Shown here one piece after another: positions 34,784 through 45,996 of a DNA stretch of 62,311 nt. Source of the stretch: Pseudoalteromonas fuliginea (lineage in GTDB: Bacteria; Pseudomonadota; Gammaproteobacteria; Enterobacterales; Alteromonadaceae); NCBI RefSeq assembly GCF_000690055.1, contig NZ_JJNZ01000044.1, forward strand, positions 1 through 62,311, given 5' to 3'. The position numbers were made by a program, and so were the translations under genes. Position 1 is the first letter of the stretch. Every line of letters begins with the position of its first letter. Under the pieces are notes generated by a model. That model searched no databases. It was not told the DNA's origin and saw only the letters and a program-made list of their open reading frames with translations.

Positions 34784-36031
34784 TTATTCACGAACTTGGC
34801 CTTCGCCATTTACTAAGTACTTCTCAGTAGTGAGTGATTCAAGCCCCATTGGACCGTATGCATGAAGCTTGGAGGTCGCTATACCAATCTCCGCACCTAG
34901 ACCCAATTGTGAGCCATCAGAAAAGCGAGATGACGCGTTAACCATTACTACAGAAGCATCAACACTGCGTTGAAATAACTCTGCGGCAGTTTGATTTTTA
35001 GTACAAATCACTTCGGTGTGGTTTGAACCGAACTGTGCAATATGCTCAACTGCTGCCGTAAAGCTTGGAACAACGCGAATAGCAATTTCTAAATCTAGAT
35101 ACTCTTCACCAAATTCATCATCAGCTAAAACGGTTGCGTTATCAAAATATTTAGCTGCAAAACTGTCTGCATTTATTTTCACACCTTCTTGGCGTAATAC
35201 GACTGCACACAGATTTAAAAACTCATCTGCCACATCTTGATGAACAACTAAGCCCTCTAGTGCATTACAAACACCGGTACGCTGCGTTTTACCATTAAGT
35301 AGTAAGTTAAGGGCTACTTCTAGATCTGCATCTTTATCCACATATAGATGACAAACACCTTTGTAATGCTGAATTACAGGAATCGTACTGTTTTCAGTAA
35401 CAAAGTTGATTAAGCCTTCGCCGCCACGTGGAATAATTAAATCAATACTTTCGCGTTGCTGCATTAACTCCATTAATAGCGCACGATCTGGATCTGGAAT
35501 CACTGAAATAAGTGATACTGGTAAGTTATGCTTTTCAAGTACGCTATGCATCACACTTGCGATAGCTTGTGAACTTCTAAGTGCTTCTTTACCGCCACGT
35601 AAAATTACGCCATTACCTGATTTAAAACATAATGCACCAGCGTCTGCTGTCACATTCGGGCGTGCTTCGTAAATCATACATACAACGCCAAGAGGTACGC
35701 GCATTTTACGAATTTTGATACCGTTTGGACGCTCGGTAATATCTCGTAGCTGACCAACAGGATCATCAAGGCTTACTATAACTTCAATGCCTTGTGCCAT
35801 TGATTCAATACGCTCATCGTTTAACGTTAAGCGGTCGATCATTGAGGCAGCTAAGTTATTGTCGCGTGCTGCGCTTAAATCACTTTCATTTTCTTTTATT
35901 ATAAATGCTTTTTGCTCTCTTAATGCCGCTGCCATTTCAACTAATACTTGGTTTTTAGTCTCGGTATCGAGTAAAGCAAGTGTATGTGCAGCTTTAGCTG
36001 CCTGACGTGAAATGTCCGTAATTAAACTCAT
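34784..36031 (-). CDS. proA: Gamma-glutamyl phosphate reductase
   Basis: A 415-residue enzyme that reduces gamma-glutamyl phosphate to glutamate semialdehyde in proline synthesis. It is an aldehyde-dehydrogenase-fold protein with the catalytic Cys in KTQRTGVCNALE (about 250) and the conserved VCMIYEARPNVT (about 117). Length is normal. Its ATG overlaps the stop of proB (ATGA), the usual proBA arrangement. Confidence 0.96.
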   Translation of the reverse strand: MSLITDISRQAAKAAHTLALLDTETKNQVLVEMAAALREQKAFIIKENESDLSAARDNNLAASMIDRLTLNDERIESMAQGIEVIVSLDDPVGQLRDITERPNGIKIRKMRVPLGVVCMIYEARPNVTADAGALCFKSGNGVILRGGKEALRSSQAIASVMHSVLEKHNLPVSLISVIPDPDRALLMELMQQRESIDLIIPRGGEGLINFVTENSTIPVIQHYKGVCHLYVDKDADLEVALNLLLNGKTQRTGVCNALEGLVVHQDVADEFLNLCAVVLRQEGVKINADSFAAKYFDNATVLADDEFGEEYLDLEIAIRVVPSFTAAVEHIAQFGSNHTEVICTKNQTAAELFQRSVDASVVMVNASSRFSDGSQLGLGAEIGIATSKLHAYGPMGLESLTTEKYLVNGEGQVRE

Positions 36032-37134
36032 GACTTCTCCAATAATGCGATATGTTTTTCAGATATAACTGGTCCAATTGAATCCTGCATTTTTTCGCTG
36101 AATTCACTCTGTTCGTTGTCTGCAATAAAGTTTAACAAACAGCTACTGTAATTTGCGGTCGCTTTAGCTAGACGCGTACCGTCTTCACTTCGTACTAAAA
36201 TGGTATCACCGATAGCAAATTCACCGTGTACTTCAACGATCTCATCGCCGCGAATACACCCAGTTTCACCTTCTAATGACTCATCAAACGACCCATCAAC
36301 AACAACTTCACCTTGCTCGTTTGCTGTATGTGTCATCCAATGTACAGAATCTTGCATTGGCTTTTCGTATGGCGAAAAAATAGTACCTGGATTTTCTCCA
36401 GCTAATAATCGAGTAAATGTTTCTTCTTTAAAGCCATTAATAATATAAGTGGCTATACCGTGTGATGTTGCCTTTTCCGCAGCCTCTATTTTGGTTTTCA
36501 TACCACCGGTGCCTACAGCACTCGTAGCACATCCTGCCATAGCATAAATAGATTCATCAATTGATTTTATTTCAGGTAATAAAACAGCATCGTCGTGCAA
36601 ATTAGGATTTTTATCATATAACCCATCAACATCCGAAAAAATCAGTAAAGCATCTGCATCTGCTGCAGCGGCAACCATAGCGGATAAATTATCGTTATCA
36701 CCTACTCGTAAATCGTCTGTTGTCACAGCATCATTTTCATTGATGATTGGTAGCACACCGTGCTCAAGTAACGTAAATACGGTTTCCCGAATACTTTGAT
36801 AACGCTCATGATCACGTAAGTCACCATGAGTTAGTAGTAATTGCGCAGATGGAAAGTCGAAAAAACGGTCCCACATGGCAATCATTTCTGTTTGGCCTGC
36901 TGCCGCCATTGCCTTTTTCATTACAACTGAACGTGGTTTATCTGATGGAAACAAGTGCGCGCCAGCCGCTACCGAACCAGACGAAACCAGGATCACCTCA
37001 ATACCACGCGCACGGCAACGAACAATAAACTGTGCGATGGTTAATATATAACGTGAACGGCAGCCATCGTGATCCGGTGCAATTAAAGCGCTGCCTACTT
37101 TAAGTACAATGCGTCGCCAATTTAACTTTTGCAT
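36028..37134 (-). CDS. proB: Glutamate 5-kinase
   Basis: A 368-residue enzyme that phosphorylates glutamate at the start of proline synthesis. The amino-acid kinase domain (about 5-255) begins RRIVLKVGSALIAP and contains VSSGSVAAGAHLF, NENDAVTTDDLRVGDND and the SAVGTGGMKTKIEAA block. A C-terminal PUA domain (about 275-350, GCIRGDEIVEVHGEFAIGD) is present as in the long form that is feedback-inhibited by proline. It forms the proBA unit with proA. The upstream 860-bp region has no gene and must hold the promoter. Confidence 0.96.
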   Translation of the reverse strand: MQKLNWRRIVLKVGSALIAPDHDGCRSRYILTIAQFIVRCRARGIEVILVSSGSVAAGAHLFPSDKPRSVVMKKAMAAAGQTEMIAMWDRFFDFPSAQLLLTHGDLRDHERYQSIRETVFTLLEHGVLPIINENDAVTTDDLRVGDNDNLSAMVAAAADADALLIFSDVDGLYDKNPNLHDDAVLLPEIKSIDESIYAMAGCATSAVGTGGMKTKIEAAEKATSHGIATYIINGFKEETFTRLLAGENPGTIFSPYEKPMQDSVHWMTHTANEQGEVVVDGSFDESLEGETGCIRGDEIVEVHGEFAIGDTILVRSEDGTRLAKATANYSSCLLNFIADNEQSEFSEKMQDSIGPVISEKHIALLEKS

Positions 37135-37996
37135 AAATGCTCAACTTTTCATTTTATTTGCGCTCACTACTCGTGAGCTAAAACTAAGTAGCTAGGTATA
37201 AAACCTTGCTTCGAATTTATTTATCGTTTGACAGCACTTTTAAACGCACACAAAAAGGCCAAATCTAAAACGTTGTTTTAAATTTAAGCTCAGATATAAA
37301 GTAGCACCCACCCAGTGTTATGAGCAGTACCAATAAGAAAGTTTAAAAGTATTGTTTATGCATCGCTGTAAAAAGCTGTGTGTGGCTTTTCTATTAACAA
37401 CATACATAGAGCCTCTAGAGTCTGATACACCAACAGATAGGGTGAAGACTCAAGGACCGAGATTTAATCGCCACGATGGGGATTAAATATTGAAAAGTAA
37501 TAGTTCAACTCAAACCTTTATTTGTTAAATAAAATAAACAAACTTGTCCAGTAAAACCATACTTAAGAATTCGGAAAATAAAATTTTAACGTTCAGATAC
37601 TAATTTAGTATCCAAAACATGATTATAAGCAGTAAAAATGACCGTAGTATTAACGCTCAACTATTTCAACCAACAATCTTAATTAGATAACTAATAATTC
37701 GAACTCGAAGTATAATACGCTAAATTACACAGTAAGATCAAGGCTAAAATTCAAACAGAGCTATTACACATTAATAATAAAATATATATTTTCATTATAA
37801 ATCAACAAGATAATAGTAGTTAATGTGCTTTTATAAAGTCTTTGCATCCAAGAACCAAAATTAAAGATCACTAATCTTTTATTAGCAGCTAAAATTGATT
37901 AGTAATATTTGAATTTCCCGTGTATACCCCTGTATTAATAATTAACAAAAGTTATACTTTTAAAATATATCGTCATAAATAAGGAATTCTTAATCT
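37135..37996. other. 862-bp intergenic region
   Basis: This is the longest gene-free stretch in the window. It is very AT-rich and must hold the divergent promoters of proBA and the antiporter. No conserved gene is visible in either direction. Its most GC-rich part, about 37390-37490, contains a 42-codon open frame and a strong hairpin with perfect arms ATTTAATC (37462-37469) and GATTAAAT (37481-37488). The hairpin has no T-run, so it is not a standard terminator. The region could hold a small RNA or a decayed repeat. Confidence 0.5.
37358..37486 (+). CDS. Possible small ORF (42 residues), doubtful
   Basis: The frame begins MHRCKKLCVAFLLTTYIEP and ends RFNRHDGD before TAA. The first part could pass as a short hydrophobic segment. 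No ribosome binding site is visible, and the end of the frame coincides with the hairpin at 37462-37488, which argues more for an RNA or repeat structure than for a protein. I record it because the sequence composition differs from the AT-rich surroundings. Confidence 0.2.
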   Translation: MHRCKKLCVAFLLTTYIEPLESDTPTDRVKTQGPRFNRHDGD

Positions 37997-39844
37997 ATGT
38001 CAGCAATTTATATAGCCGGTATCGCACTTTGCTCTGTACTTGCCCAGTGGGTCGCGTGGGCATTTAGAGTACCCGCTATTCTTTTTTTATTGCTTACTGG
38101 TCTTTTACTTGGGCCATTTAGTGGTGTTTTAGACCCTGATGCATTGTTAGGTGATTTACTGTTTCCAGTTGTATCACTAAGCGTTGCAATCATTTTATTT
38201 GAAGGTTCTCTTACTCTGCATTTCAGAGAATTAAAAGGGATTGGAAAAGTTGTAAGAAACCTTTGCTCAATCGGCATGCTTACTACCTGTATTATTATTA
38301 GCCTAAGCGCCTATTGGTTACTTGAGCTTAATTGGCGTGTAGCTGCAGTCTTAGGTGCAGTGTTAGTTGTAACAGGCCCTACTGTGATAGCACCGCTATT
38401 AAACTCAATGCGCCCAACACAAGACATTGACCGCATACTACGCTGGGAAGGTATTGTAATAGACCCAATCGGCGCATTGTTTGCTGTATTAGTATTTGAA
38501 GCCGTAATGCTTGTAGGCCAAGGCGAAGTATTTAGCCACACTATTATTGCTTTAGTTAAAACCCTCGGCGTTGGTTTAAGTATTGGTGTTGCTGCAGGCT
38601 GGCTAACAACACTATTAATGCGCCGCGAATGGCTACCATTTGAATTACATAAGTTTGGAATTTTAGCGTTAGTACTCATTAGTTTTTCTGTATCAAACTA
38701 TTTAAGCCATGAATCGGGTCTTTTAGCTGTGACAGTATTTGGTATTTGGCTTGCTAACCAAGACGATTTAGAAATAGATTCTGTACTGGAGTTCAAAGAA
38801 GACTTGTCGATGATATTAATATCAACGCTGTTTATTTTACTTGCAGCACGCTTACAGCTCTCTGATTTAATGATGCTCGACAGCGATGTATTTATATTTT
38901 TAGCCATCGTACTTTTTGTTGCACGCCCATTATGTATTGCTATTTCGACCTTTGGTACTGACCTACCAATGAAGTCTCGCTTGGTACTTGCTTGGATAGC
39001 TCCACGCGGTATAGTCGCCGCTGCCGTTGGATCGGTATTTGCGCTTAGTATGATGGAGTCTGGTGTTGCTGATGCTGAAAAAATGGTACCTCTTATATTT
39101 ACAGTAATTATAATTACCGTTGTACTACAGAGCTTAACTGCGATTCCTGTTGCTAAACTTTTAGGTGTACGCCAACCGTCGCCTAATACGATTTTGATTA
39201 TTGGTGCAAACCATGTTGCACGTGCCATTGGCCGAGGCTTAAAAGATCAAAATATTCCTGTTCATTTATCAGACCCAGCATGGGAAAACTGTAGAATGGC
39301 ACGTATGGATGGCTTAGCGTGTTATTACGGTAACCCGCAATCGGAGCACGCCGAACGCTATTTACCACTAACTACTATTCGCAGTGTACTAGCACTCTCA
39401 CCTAATCGTCATCACAACGCGTTGGGCGTCCAATATTTTTCTCACTTACTTAATGAGAAAAATGTATTCTCATTGCGCTCTTCAACGTCGCACGCAAAAG
39501 CAAATAAAGACAGCGCAACGTTTTTATCACGACAAATACTTTTTGGTGACGAAGGGTCATATGCACGCTTAAGCAGCATTATAGCTAAAGGTGGTAAAGT
39601 TAGTTCAACACGTATTTCTGATGAATTTAGCTGGGAGCAATATCTAGAAATGAACCCTGAGGCTATACCACTGTTTATTCTCATTGGTGATAAAGACAGT
39701 GATGAGGATACACCAATTAAGCTCAGACCGTTTACAATCAACATGGAAAAACCGCCGCAAGAAGGCGAACGCGTTGTTGCATTACAGCCGCCTAAAATGT
39801 CAGTTTTAAAAGACCCGCAAACAAAGGCTAAAGAAGACAGTTAA
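37997..39844 (+). CDS. CPA1-type cation:proton antiporter with C-terminal TrkA-N-like domain
   Basis: A 615-residue inner-membrane protein. About twelve helices (residues 1-395) form the Na+/H+ exchanger fold; VVTGPTVIAPLLNSM (about 121-135) and the paired RWEGIVIDPIGALFA with its acidic residues are the ion-binding region. The rest includes a Rossmann-like nucleotide-binding part (NTILIIGANHVARAIG, about 398) similar to the TrkA-N domain of KefC/NhaP2-type antiporters, then a charged linker. It exchanges Na+ or K+ for protons; which ion is not determinable. In a marine bacterium it probably helps with salt and pH control. Confidence 0.88.
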   Translation: MSAIYIAGIALCSVLAQWVAWAFRVPAILFLLLTGLLLGPFSGVLDPDALLGDLLFPVVSLSVAIILFEGSLTLHFRELKGIGKVVRNLCSIGMLTTCIIISLSAYWLLELNWRVAAVLGAVLVVTGPTVIAPLLNSMRPTQDIDRILRWEGIVIDPIGALFAVLVFEAVMLVGQGEVFSHTIIALVKTLGVGLSIGVAAGWLTTLLMRREWLPFELHKFGILALVLISFSVSNYLSHESGLLAVTVFGIWLANQDDLEIDSVLEFKEDLSMILISTLFILLAARLQLSDLMMLDSDVFIFLAIVLFVARPLCIAISTFGTDLPMKSRLVLAWIAPRGIVAAAVGSVFALSMMESGVADAEKMVPLIFTVIIITVVLQSLTAIPVAKLLGVRQPSPNTILIIGANHVARAIGRGLKDQNIPVHLSDPAWENCRMARMDGLACYYGNPQSEHAERYLPLTTIRSVLALSPNRHHNALGVQYFSHLLNEKNVFSLRSSTSHAKANKDSATFLSRQILFGDEGSYARLSSIIAKGGKVSSTRISDEFSWEQYLEMNPEAIPLFILIGDKDSDEDTPIKLRPFTINMEKPPQEGERVVALQPPKMSVLKDPQTKAKEDS

Positions 39845-39870
39845 ATACTTTTACAGTCTGTAAAAACTAA

Positions 39871-39907
39871 AAAACCCTAACTTAAAAAGTTAGGGTTTTG
39901 TTTTTTA
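39871..39907. terminator. Bidirectional terminator between antiporter gene and motX
   Basis: Perfect 13-bp stem AAAACCCTAACTT (39871-39883) and AAGTTAGGGTTTT (39887-39899) with a 3-base loop and a following T-run. It lies between convergent genes. Confidence 0.9.
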
Positions 39908-39913
39908 AAGCCA

Positions 39914-40552
39914 TTAAATAGGAAGACGAGCTCGAGCAACCACACTTGCTGGCATTTTTTCAGCTAATTGAGTAAGTGATTGTTCAATTTTTTGATGGGT
40001 TGCTTTATCTGCTACCATAGAGTTAAACAACCATCGATACGCATCTTCAAAGTCTCGTGGACTACCAAAGCCATCATTAAATAATTTAACCAAGCGCAAC
40101 TGAGCTTTTAAATTGCCTTGCGATGAAGCTTCACGTAAATACGTAATTGCCATCGCTTTATCTTGTTGCACTAATCGGCCAGTGTCGTAGTAACGTCCTA
40201 GTTGCTCTAATGCTGCCGCTAAGCCCTGCTGAGCAGCTTTACGCATATAATACACACCTAACTCTACATTTCGATCAACGCATACGTTATAAGCCAGCAT
40301 ATCGCCATATAAAAACTGATAAGACGGTAACGCCATTTTATTGGCTCGTGCTTCTATATCTTGCACTAACTGGCAATCATCAGCCTTTACGCGCTGTAAA
40401 TGGACATTTTTATTTATCAATGCAATCAACTCAGGCTCAGTGTACAACGGCACAGCAGCAGATGTTTCCTCAGCTAAGCTATTGCCACTTATGAGTAAAG
40501 AGAGTGATGTTAGCGATATTGCCAACATTGAATTACAAAATAATAAACGCAT
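39914..40552 (-). CDS. motX: Sodium-driven flagellar motor protein MotX
   Basis: A 212-residue exported protein with Sel1-like repeats (about 90-180, for example GVYYMRKAAQQGLAAALEQLG and AITYLREASSQGNLKAQLR). The region HLQRVKADDCQLVQDIEARA and the CQLV Cys match Vibrio MotX, which forms the T-ring with MotY and is needed for sodium-driven polar flagella. A signal peptide (about 1-25) precedes it. I use the ATG at 40552; an in-frame GTG nine bases upstream is possible. It lies downstream of purA behind a terminator, so it likely has its own promoter. The same purA-motX neighbourhood occurs in Vibrio. Confidence 0.9.
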   Translation of the reverse strand: MRLLFCNSMLAISLTSLSLLISGNSLAEETSAAVPLYTEPELIALINKNVHLQRVKADDCQLVQDIEARANKMALPSYQFLYGDMLAYNVCVDRNVELGVYYMRKAAQQGLAAALEQLGRYYDTGRLVQQDKAMAITYLREASSQGNLKAQLRLVKLFNDGFGSPRDFEDAYRWLFNSMVADKATHQKIEQSLTQLAEKMPASVVARARLPI

Positions 40553-40622
40553 ATTCGCCACATATAAAAATGATATCTACAAAATACTATACAAAGATCG
40601 TTCCAAAGTGAATTTTAGGCAC

Positions 40623-40651
40623 AAAAAAAGCTGCACTAGGCAGCTTTTTTT
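40623..40651 (-). terminator. Terminator after purA
   Basis: Stem AAAAAAAGCTGC/GCAGCTTTTTTT with a 5-base loop, just downstream of the purA stop codon on the minus strand. Confidence 0.9.
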
Positions 40652-40664
40652 AATCTAATAGTAA

Positions 40665-41999
<1,335 letters not shown>

Positions 42000-42140
42000 T
42001 TAGGACGAGATTTTACCAGAAAACTAAAGTAAAGATCACCCCTGTTCAGCTTATTTTTTCCGCGTAGTTTTTTTTAAACCTAAACGATAGCTAATAACCA
42101 CATAAATAACAGTAATTTAAACTATTAAATACCCATTAAC

Positions 42141-42167
42141 AAAAAGCCCCGCAAATGCGAGGCTTTT
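42141..42167 (-). terminator. Terminator after hflC
   Basis: Hairpin AAAAGCCCCGC/GCGAGGCTTTT with one mismatch and a 4-base loop, ending in a T-rich run on the minus strand. Confidence 0.8.
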
Positions 42168-42192
42168 AACTTTTAAATACTTAATGTAAAGC

Positions 42193-43071
42193 TTATTGAG
42201 CTTTAGCACCTTTCATATATTGGAAGAAGTCGCTATCTGGTGAAAGCACCATAACGTCTTGCTTATTTTTAAAAGTCTTTTTATATGCTTCTAGCGAGCG
42301 TACAAAACTAAAGAACTCAGGGTCTTTATTATATGCATTTGCATAAATCCCAGCAGCGTCTGCATCACCTTGACCACGTACAGAACGAGAATTACGCTCT
42401 GCATCAGCAAGCATAACCGTTACACGGCGATCGACACCGGCACGAATAGTTTCTGCTTTTTCTTGACCTTCAGAACGATGCTCTTTTGCAACGGCAGTAC
42501 GCTCAGCGCGCATACGTTGATAAATAGAGCTACTGACTTCTTGAGGTAAGTTGATTTGCTTAACACGCACATCAAGTACTTCAATACCTAACTCGCGTGC
42601 ACTTTCAGAAGCTTGTACTAACGCCTCTTCCATTAACTCGCTACGCTCACCTGATACAATTTCGCGAATAGTTCGCGTACCAAAGTTAGTACGCAAGCCA
42701 TTATTTACTTTTTGTTCAAGTAACGTTTCAGCATATTGCTTATCGCCACGAGCACGTAAGTAAAAAGTGCTAAAATCGTTTACACGCCATTTTACAAATG
42801 AATCAACAATTAAGTCTTTCTTTTCACTTGTAACAAAGCGGTCTGGCGTACCATCTAATGTTTGAATACGCGCATCAATACGTCGTACTTGGCTAAAAAA
42901 CGGTACTTTAAAGTGTAAACCAGGGCTGTAAACAACAGCACTGTCTTCACTGTCTTTTTGTACTTTGCTAAATAGCAAAACAATTGCTTTTTGCCCTTCA
43001 GGTACAACAAAGACTGACGAGAAAGACATCACAATGGCAGCTAATAGTATTACTAAACTAAAGTTTTTCAT
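42193..43071 (-). CDS. hflC: HflC, FtsH protease modulator
   Basis: A 292-residue membrane protein with one N-terminal helix (about 5-25) and a stomatin/prohibitin (SPFH) domain facing the periplasm. Motifs include VPEGQKAIVLLFSKV, DVRVKQINLPQEVSSSIYQRM and the Gln/Ala-rich EQVA-type coiled coil. HflC and HflK form a ring around the FtsH protease. The gene starts five bases after hflK stops. Confidence 0.95.
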   Translation of the reverse strand: MKNFSLVILLAAIVMSFSSVFVVPEGQKAIVLLFSKVQKDSEDSAVVYSPGLHFKVPFFSQVRRIDARIQTLDGTPDRFVTSEKKDLIVDSFVKWRVNDFSTFYLRARGDKQYAETLLEQKVNNGLRTNFGTRTIREIVSGERSELMEEALVQASESARELGIEVLDVRVKQINLPQEVSSSIYQRMRAERTAVAKEHRSEGQEKAETIRAGVDRRVTVMLADAERNSRSVRGQGDADAAGIYANAYNKDPEFFSFVRSLEAYKKTFKNKQDVMVLSPDSDFFQYMKGAKAQ

Positions 43072-43076
43072 TATGC

Positions 43077-44246
43077 TTATCTCCCTTCATTAAAGCGATC
43101 ATTGTTAAAGCGGTCATTACCACCATTAACAGTGCTATTGCGTGATGTATTCACTTTATTACGTAAATCTTGAATATCACTTGAGCTTGGTAGAGCAACA
43201 CGTGTTGCTGTGCCTTGCTTATCCATGATCTTATCAAGCGGTAAATAAATCATGTTATTACCACCTTTCACATCAACCAATACTTTAGAACTACTCCCTA
43301 ACACTTCTTCCATTGCATCAATGTATAAGCGCTCACGAGTAACTTCTTTAGCTGCTTGATATTCAGGTAATAACTTTTCAAACCGAGCCACTTCACCCTG
43401 TGCTTCTAAAGTTATACGCTCTTGGTAACCTTCAGCTTCCTGCGTCATACGTGTTACTTGACCACGTGCACGAGGCTCAATTTCACGGGCGTAGGCCTCT
43501 GCTTCACGAATGAAACGTTCTTCATCTTCTTGTGCAGCAATTGCATCATCAAATGCATCTTTAACTTCAGTTGGCGGACGAGAATCTTTAAAGTTAACGT
43601 CAGTTACAATTAAACCCAAGTTATATGGTTCGATAATCTTATTAAGCTCATCCCATGTATTTTGACGAACAACCTCACGGCCATTAGTCAAAACTTGGTC
43701 CATTTTGGCATGGCCCACAACATAGCGCAGTGCACTATCTAAAGCTTCTTCTAAACTGCTATCAGCATTAGTTACACTAAATTTGTAAAGGTATGGGTCA
43801 ATAACTCGGTATTGCACCTGAAACTCAACGCTTACTACATTTTCGTCTTCAGTTAACATAAAGCCAGTAGCTGATAGTGAACGAACTGCTTCAATATCGA
43901 CTGGGATCACTGTTTCAATAAACGTCATTTTCCAACGCAGACCTGGATCTGCAATTCGGTCATATTTGCCAAATTGAAGAACCACACCACGCTCGGCTTC
44001 TTTTACCGTGTAAATACCACTTAACGCCCATACAATAACAGCGATAATAAGTATAAATGAAATACCGGCTCCGCCAAGTCCACCACCGCTACCATTGCCG
44101 GATTTTTTCCCGCCAAATAAGCCGCCGAACTTGTTACTAAATTTACGGAACACCTCGTCTAAATCAGGTGGGCCTTGATCACGTCCGCCTTTATTATTCC
44201 ACGGATCTTTGTCATTGCCATTATTACCCGGTTCATTCCAGGCCAT
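43077..44246 (-). CDS. hflK: HflK, FtsH protease modulator
   Basis: A 389-residue partner of HflC. A Gly/Asn/Asp-rich N-terminal tail (MAWNEPGNNGNDKDPWNNKG) precedes a transmembrane helix (about 62-80) and the SPFH domain (about 82-260) with GLIVTDVNFKDSRPPTEVKDAF. The C-terminus is polar and rich in Asn, as in other HflK proteins. Encoded between hflX and hflC; the 100-base gap to hflX may hold an extra promoter. Confidence 0.95.
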   Translation of the reverse strand: MAWNEPGNNGNDKDPWNNKGGRDQGPPDLDEVFRKFSNKFGGLFGGKKSGNGSGGGLGGAGISFILIIAVIVWALSGIYTVKEAERGVVLQFGKYDRIADPGLRWKMTFIETVIPVDIEAVRSLSATGFMLTEDENVVSVEFQVQYRVIDPYLYKFSVTNADSSLEEALDSALRYVVGHAKMDQVLTNGREVVRQNTWDELNKIIEPYNLGLIVTDVNFKDSRPPTEVKDAFDDAIAAQEDEERFIREAEAYAREIEPRARGQVTRMTQEAEGYQERITLEAQGEVARFEKLLPEYQAAKEVTRERLYIDAMEEVLGSSSKVLVDVKGGNNMIYLPLDKIMDKQGTATRVALPSSSDIQDLRNKVNTSRNSTVNGGNDRFNNDRFNEGR

Positions 44247-44346
44247 AGCTATACTCCATTGTTATCTAAATAAATTAGGAAATTGTGTTAAATCTAACAA
44301 ATCTACCGCGTTTCTCATACAAAAACCGACATTTAAACGTCAATTT

Positions 44347-45636
44347 TTAATTACGGCTGATAAAACCAGCAATTTCAGGACCAAATTCTTTAATTAAACG
44401 ATTCCACTCAACCATAGGCATTCTAACATCTAACAGCCAATTACCTTGATCATCAAATCGCTCTTCATGCACTGCATTTAAACTAAATAATGCAGCCCTT
44501 AGGCGACCATACAATGGCGTAAGAAATAAGGTTTCGTTAAACATTTTCTTAGCAAGTAACTCACTAATGGCCTCACTAAGTAATTCACAGCCTTCACCAG
44601 TCTGGGCGCTAAGCCACACCCTTATAGGTTGTCCTTCGTCATCGCGATCAATACGGGGAGCTACGTTATCTAGCGCATCAATTTTATTATAAATTAATAG
44701 CTGTGGTACTTCATCGGCTTCAATTTCTTTAAGCACCGATTGTACTTGTTCAATATTTTCTTGAAGACGAGAGTCTGCTGCGTCAATTACATGTAGCTGT
44801 AAATCAGCTTCACGAGTTTCAGTAAGCGTTGCTTTAAAAGCCGCGACTAAGTCATGCGGTAAATGACGAATAAAACCAACCGTATCCGCTAAAATAACGG
44901 GGCCAACATCACCTAATTCAAGCTTGCGTAAAGTTGGATCAAGCGTTGCAAACAACTGATCGGCCGCATATACGTCTGAGTGTGTAATACGATTAAATAA
45001 CGTAGATTTACCCGCATTCGTGTAACCCACTAACGATACAGTAGGTATTTCATTACGTGTACGAGCTCGCCTACCTTGTTCGCGCTGTACAGCTACTTTA
45101 GCCAAACGCGCACGAATATTTTGAATACGAGCACGAAGTAATCGTCTGTCGGTTTCAAGTTGGGTTTCACCTGGCCCACGCAAGCCAATCCCGCCTTTTT
45201 GACGTTCAAGATGGGTCCAGCCTCGAATTAATCGAGTTGACATATGGCGAAGTTGTGCCAATTCAACCTGCAGCTTACCTTCATGGGTACGTGCACGTTG
45301 GGCAAAAATATCAAGAATTAGCGTCGTTCTATCAAGTACACGACACTCACAAACGCGTTCTAAGTTACGCTCTTGTGACGGTCTGAGTTGATGATTAAAA
45401 ATAACGACATCTGCATTGTGGATTTTGACAATTTCAGCTATTTCTTCTGCTTTACCGGTACCGACGAATAGTTTCGGATGTGGTGCTTGACGGCTGCCTT
45501 GCACAACCGCCAAACTACTAACACCAGCAGAGGATACCAACATTTCTAATTCATGAAGATCTTCACGATCTCCTTCTTTAGGTAAGTCGATATGAACTAA
45601 AATTGCCTGTTCGCCGGATTCATAGCGGTCAAACAA
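44347..45636 (-). CDS. hflX: Ribosome-splitting GTPase HflX
   Basis: A 429-residue GTPase that splits stalled ribosomes in stress. The N-terminal domain (about 1-195) includes VIFNHQLRPSQERNLE and RGPGETQLETDRR. The G domain follows with VGYTNAGKSTLFN (G1), DTVGFIRHLPHDL (G3) and NKID (G4). Length equals the usual size. It starts 15 bases after hfq on the same strand and is likely cotranscribed with it. Confidence 0.97.
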   Translation of the reverse strand: MFDRYESGEQAILVHIDLPKEGDREDLHELEMLVSSAGVSSLAVVQGSRQAPHPKLFVGTGKAEEIAEIVKIHNADVVIFNHQLRPSQERNLERVCECRVLDRTTLILDIFAQRARTHEGKLQVELAQLRHMSTRLIRGWTHLERQKGGIGLRGPGETQLETDRRLLRARIQNIRARLAKVAVQREQGRRARTRNEIPTVSLVGYTNAGKSTLFNRITHSDVYAADQLFATLDPTLRKLELGDVGPVILADTVGFIRHLPHDLVAAFKATLTETREADLQLHVIDAADSRLQENIEQVQSVLKEIEADEVPQLLIYNKIDALDNVAPRIDRDDEGQPIRVWLSAQTGEGCELLSEAISELLAKKMFNETLFLTPLYGRLRAALFSLNAVHEERFDDQGNWLLDVRMPMVEWNRLIKEFGPEIAGFISRN

Positions 45637-45651
45637 GCATTACGCTCCTAA

Positions 45652-45915
45652 TTAAAAGTTTCCAGCTTCTGGCTCTTCAGTGCTCTCATCCCCTTGAACA
45701 CCTTGGAAGTTGACTGCGCGAGCAGGTACAACTGTTGAAATTGCGTGTTTATACACCATTTGGTTTACAGTGTTTTCAAGTAAAATAACAAATTGGTCAA
45801 ATGACTGAATTTTACCTTGTAATTTTATGCCATTTACCAAAAAGATTGATACTGGAATGCGCTCACGACGTAGTGCATTCAAAAATGGGTCTTGTAACGA
45901 TTGGCCTTTTGCCAT
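45652..45915 (-). CDS. hfq: RNA chaperone Hfq
   Basis: An 87-residue Sm-like hexamer-forming protein that pairs small RNAs with mRNAs. It has the Sm1 block [33 protein letters not shown] and the N-terminal [19 protein letters not shown]. The C-terminal tail is short (about 20 residues, acidic) compared with E. coli. It sits between miaA and hflX in the standard order; the 81-base gap after miaA probably has a promoter of its own. Confidence 0.98.
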   Translation of the reverse strand: MAKGQSLQDPFLNALRRERIPVSIFLVNGIKLQGKIQSFDQFVILLENTVNQMVYKHAISTVVPARAVNFQGVQGDESTEEPEAGNF

Positions 45916-45996
45916 GTTATTATTCCTTCGTTCTAGGTGTTATTATAATTAAGTGGCTGAACTTATTTAACAAAGCTAAATTTTGTTCAACTACTA

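Noticed and set aside
37358..37486. Small ORF as a confident gene
   Set aside because: No ribosome binding site, no recognised family, and its end lies in a hairpin; kept only as a low-confidence entry.
38008..39228. Long open frames antisense to the antiporter gene
   Set aside because: The plus-strand protein is a clear antiporter; the antisense frames are Ser/Thr-rich readings without domain features or start sites.
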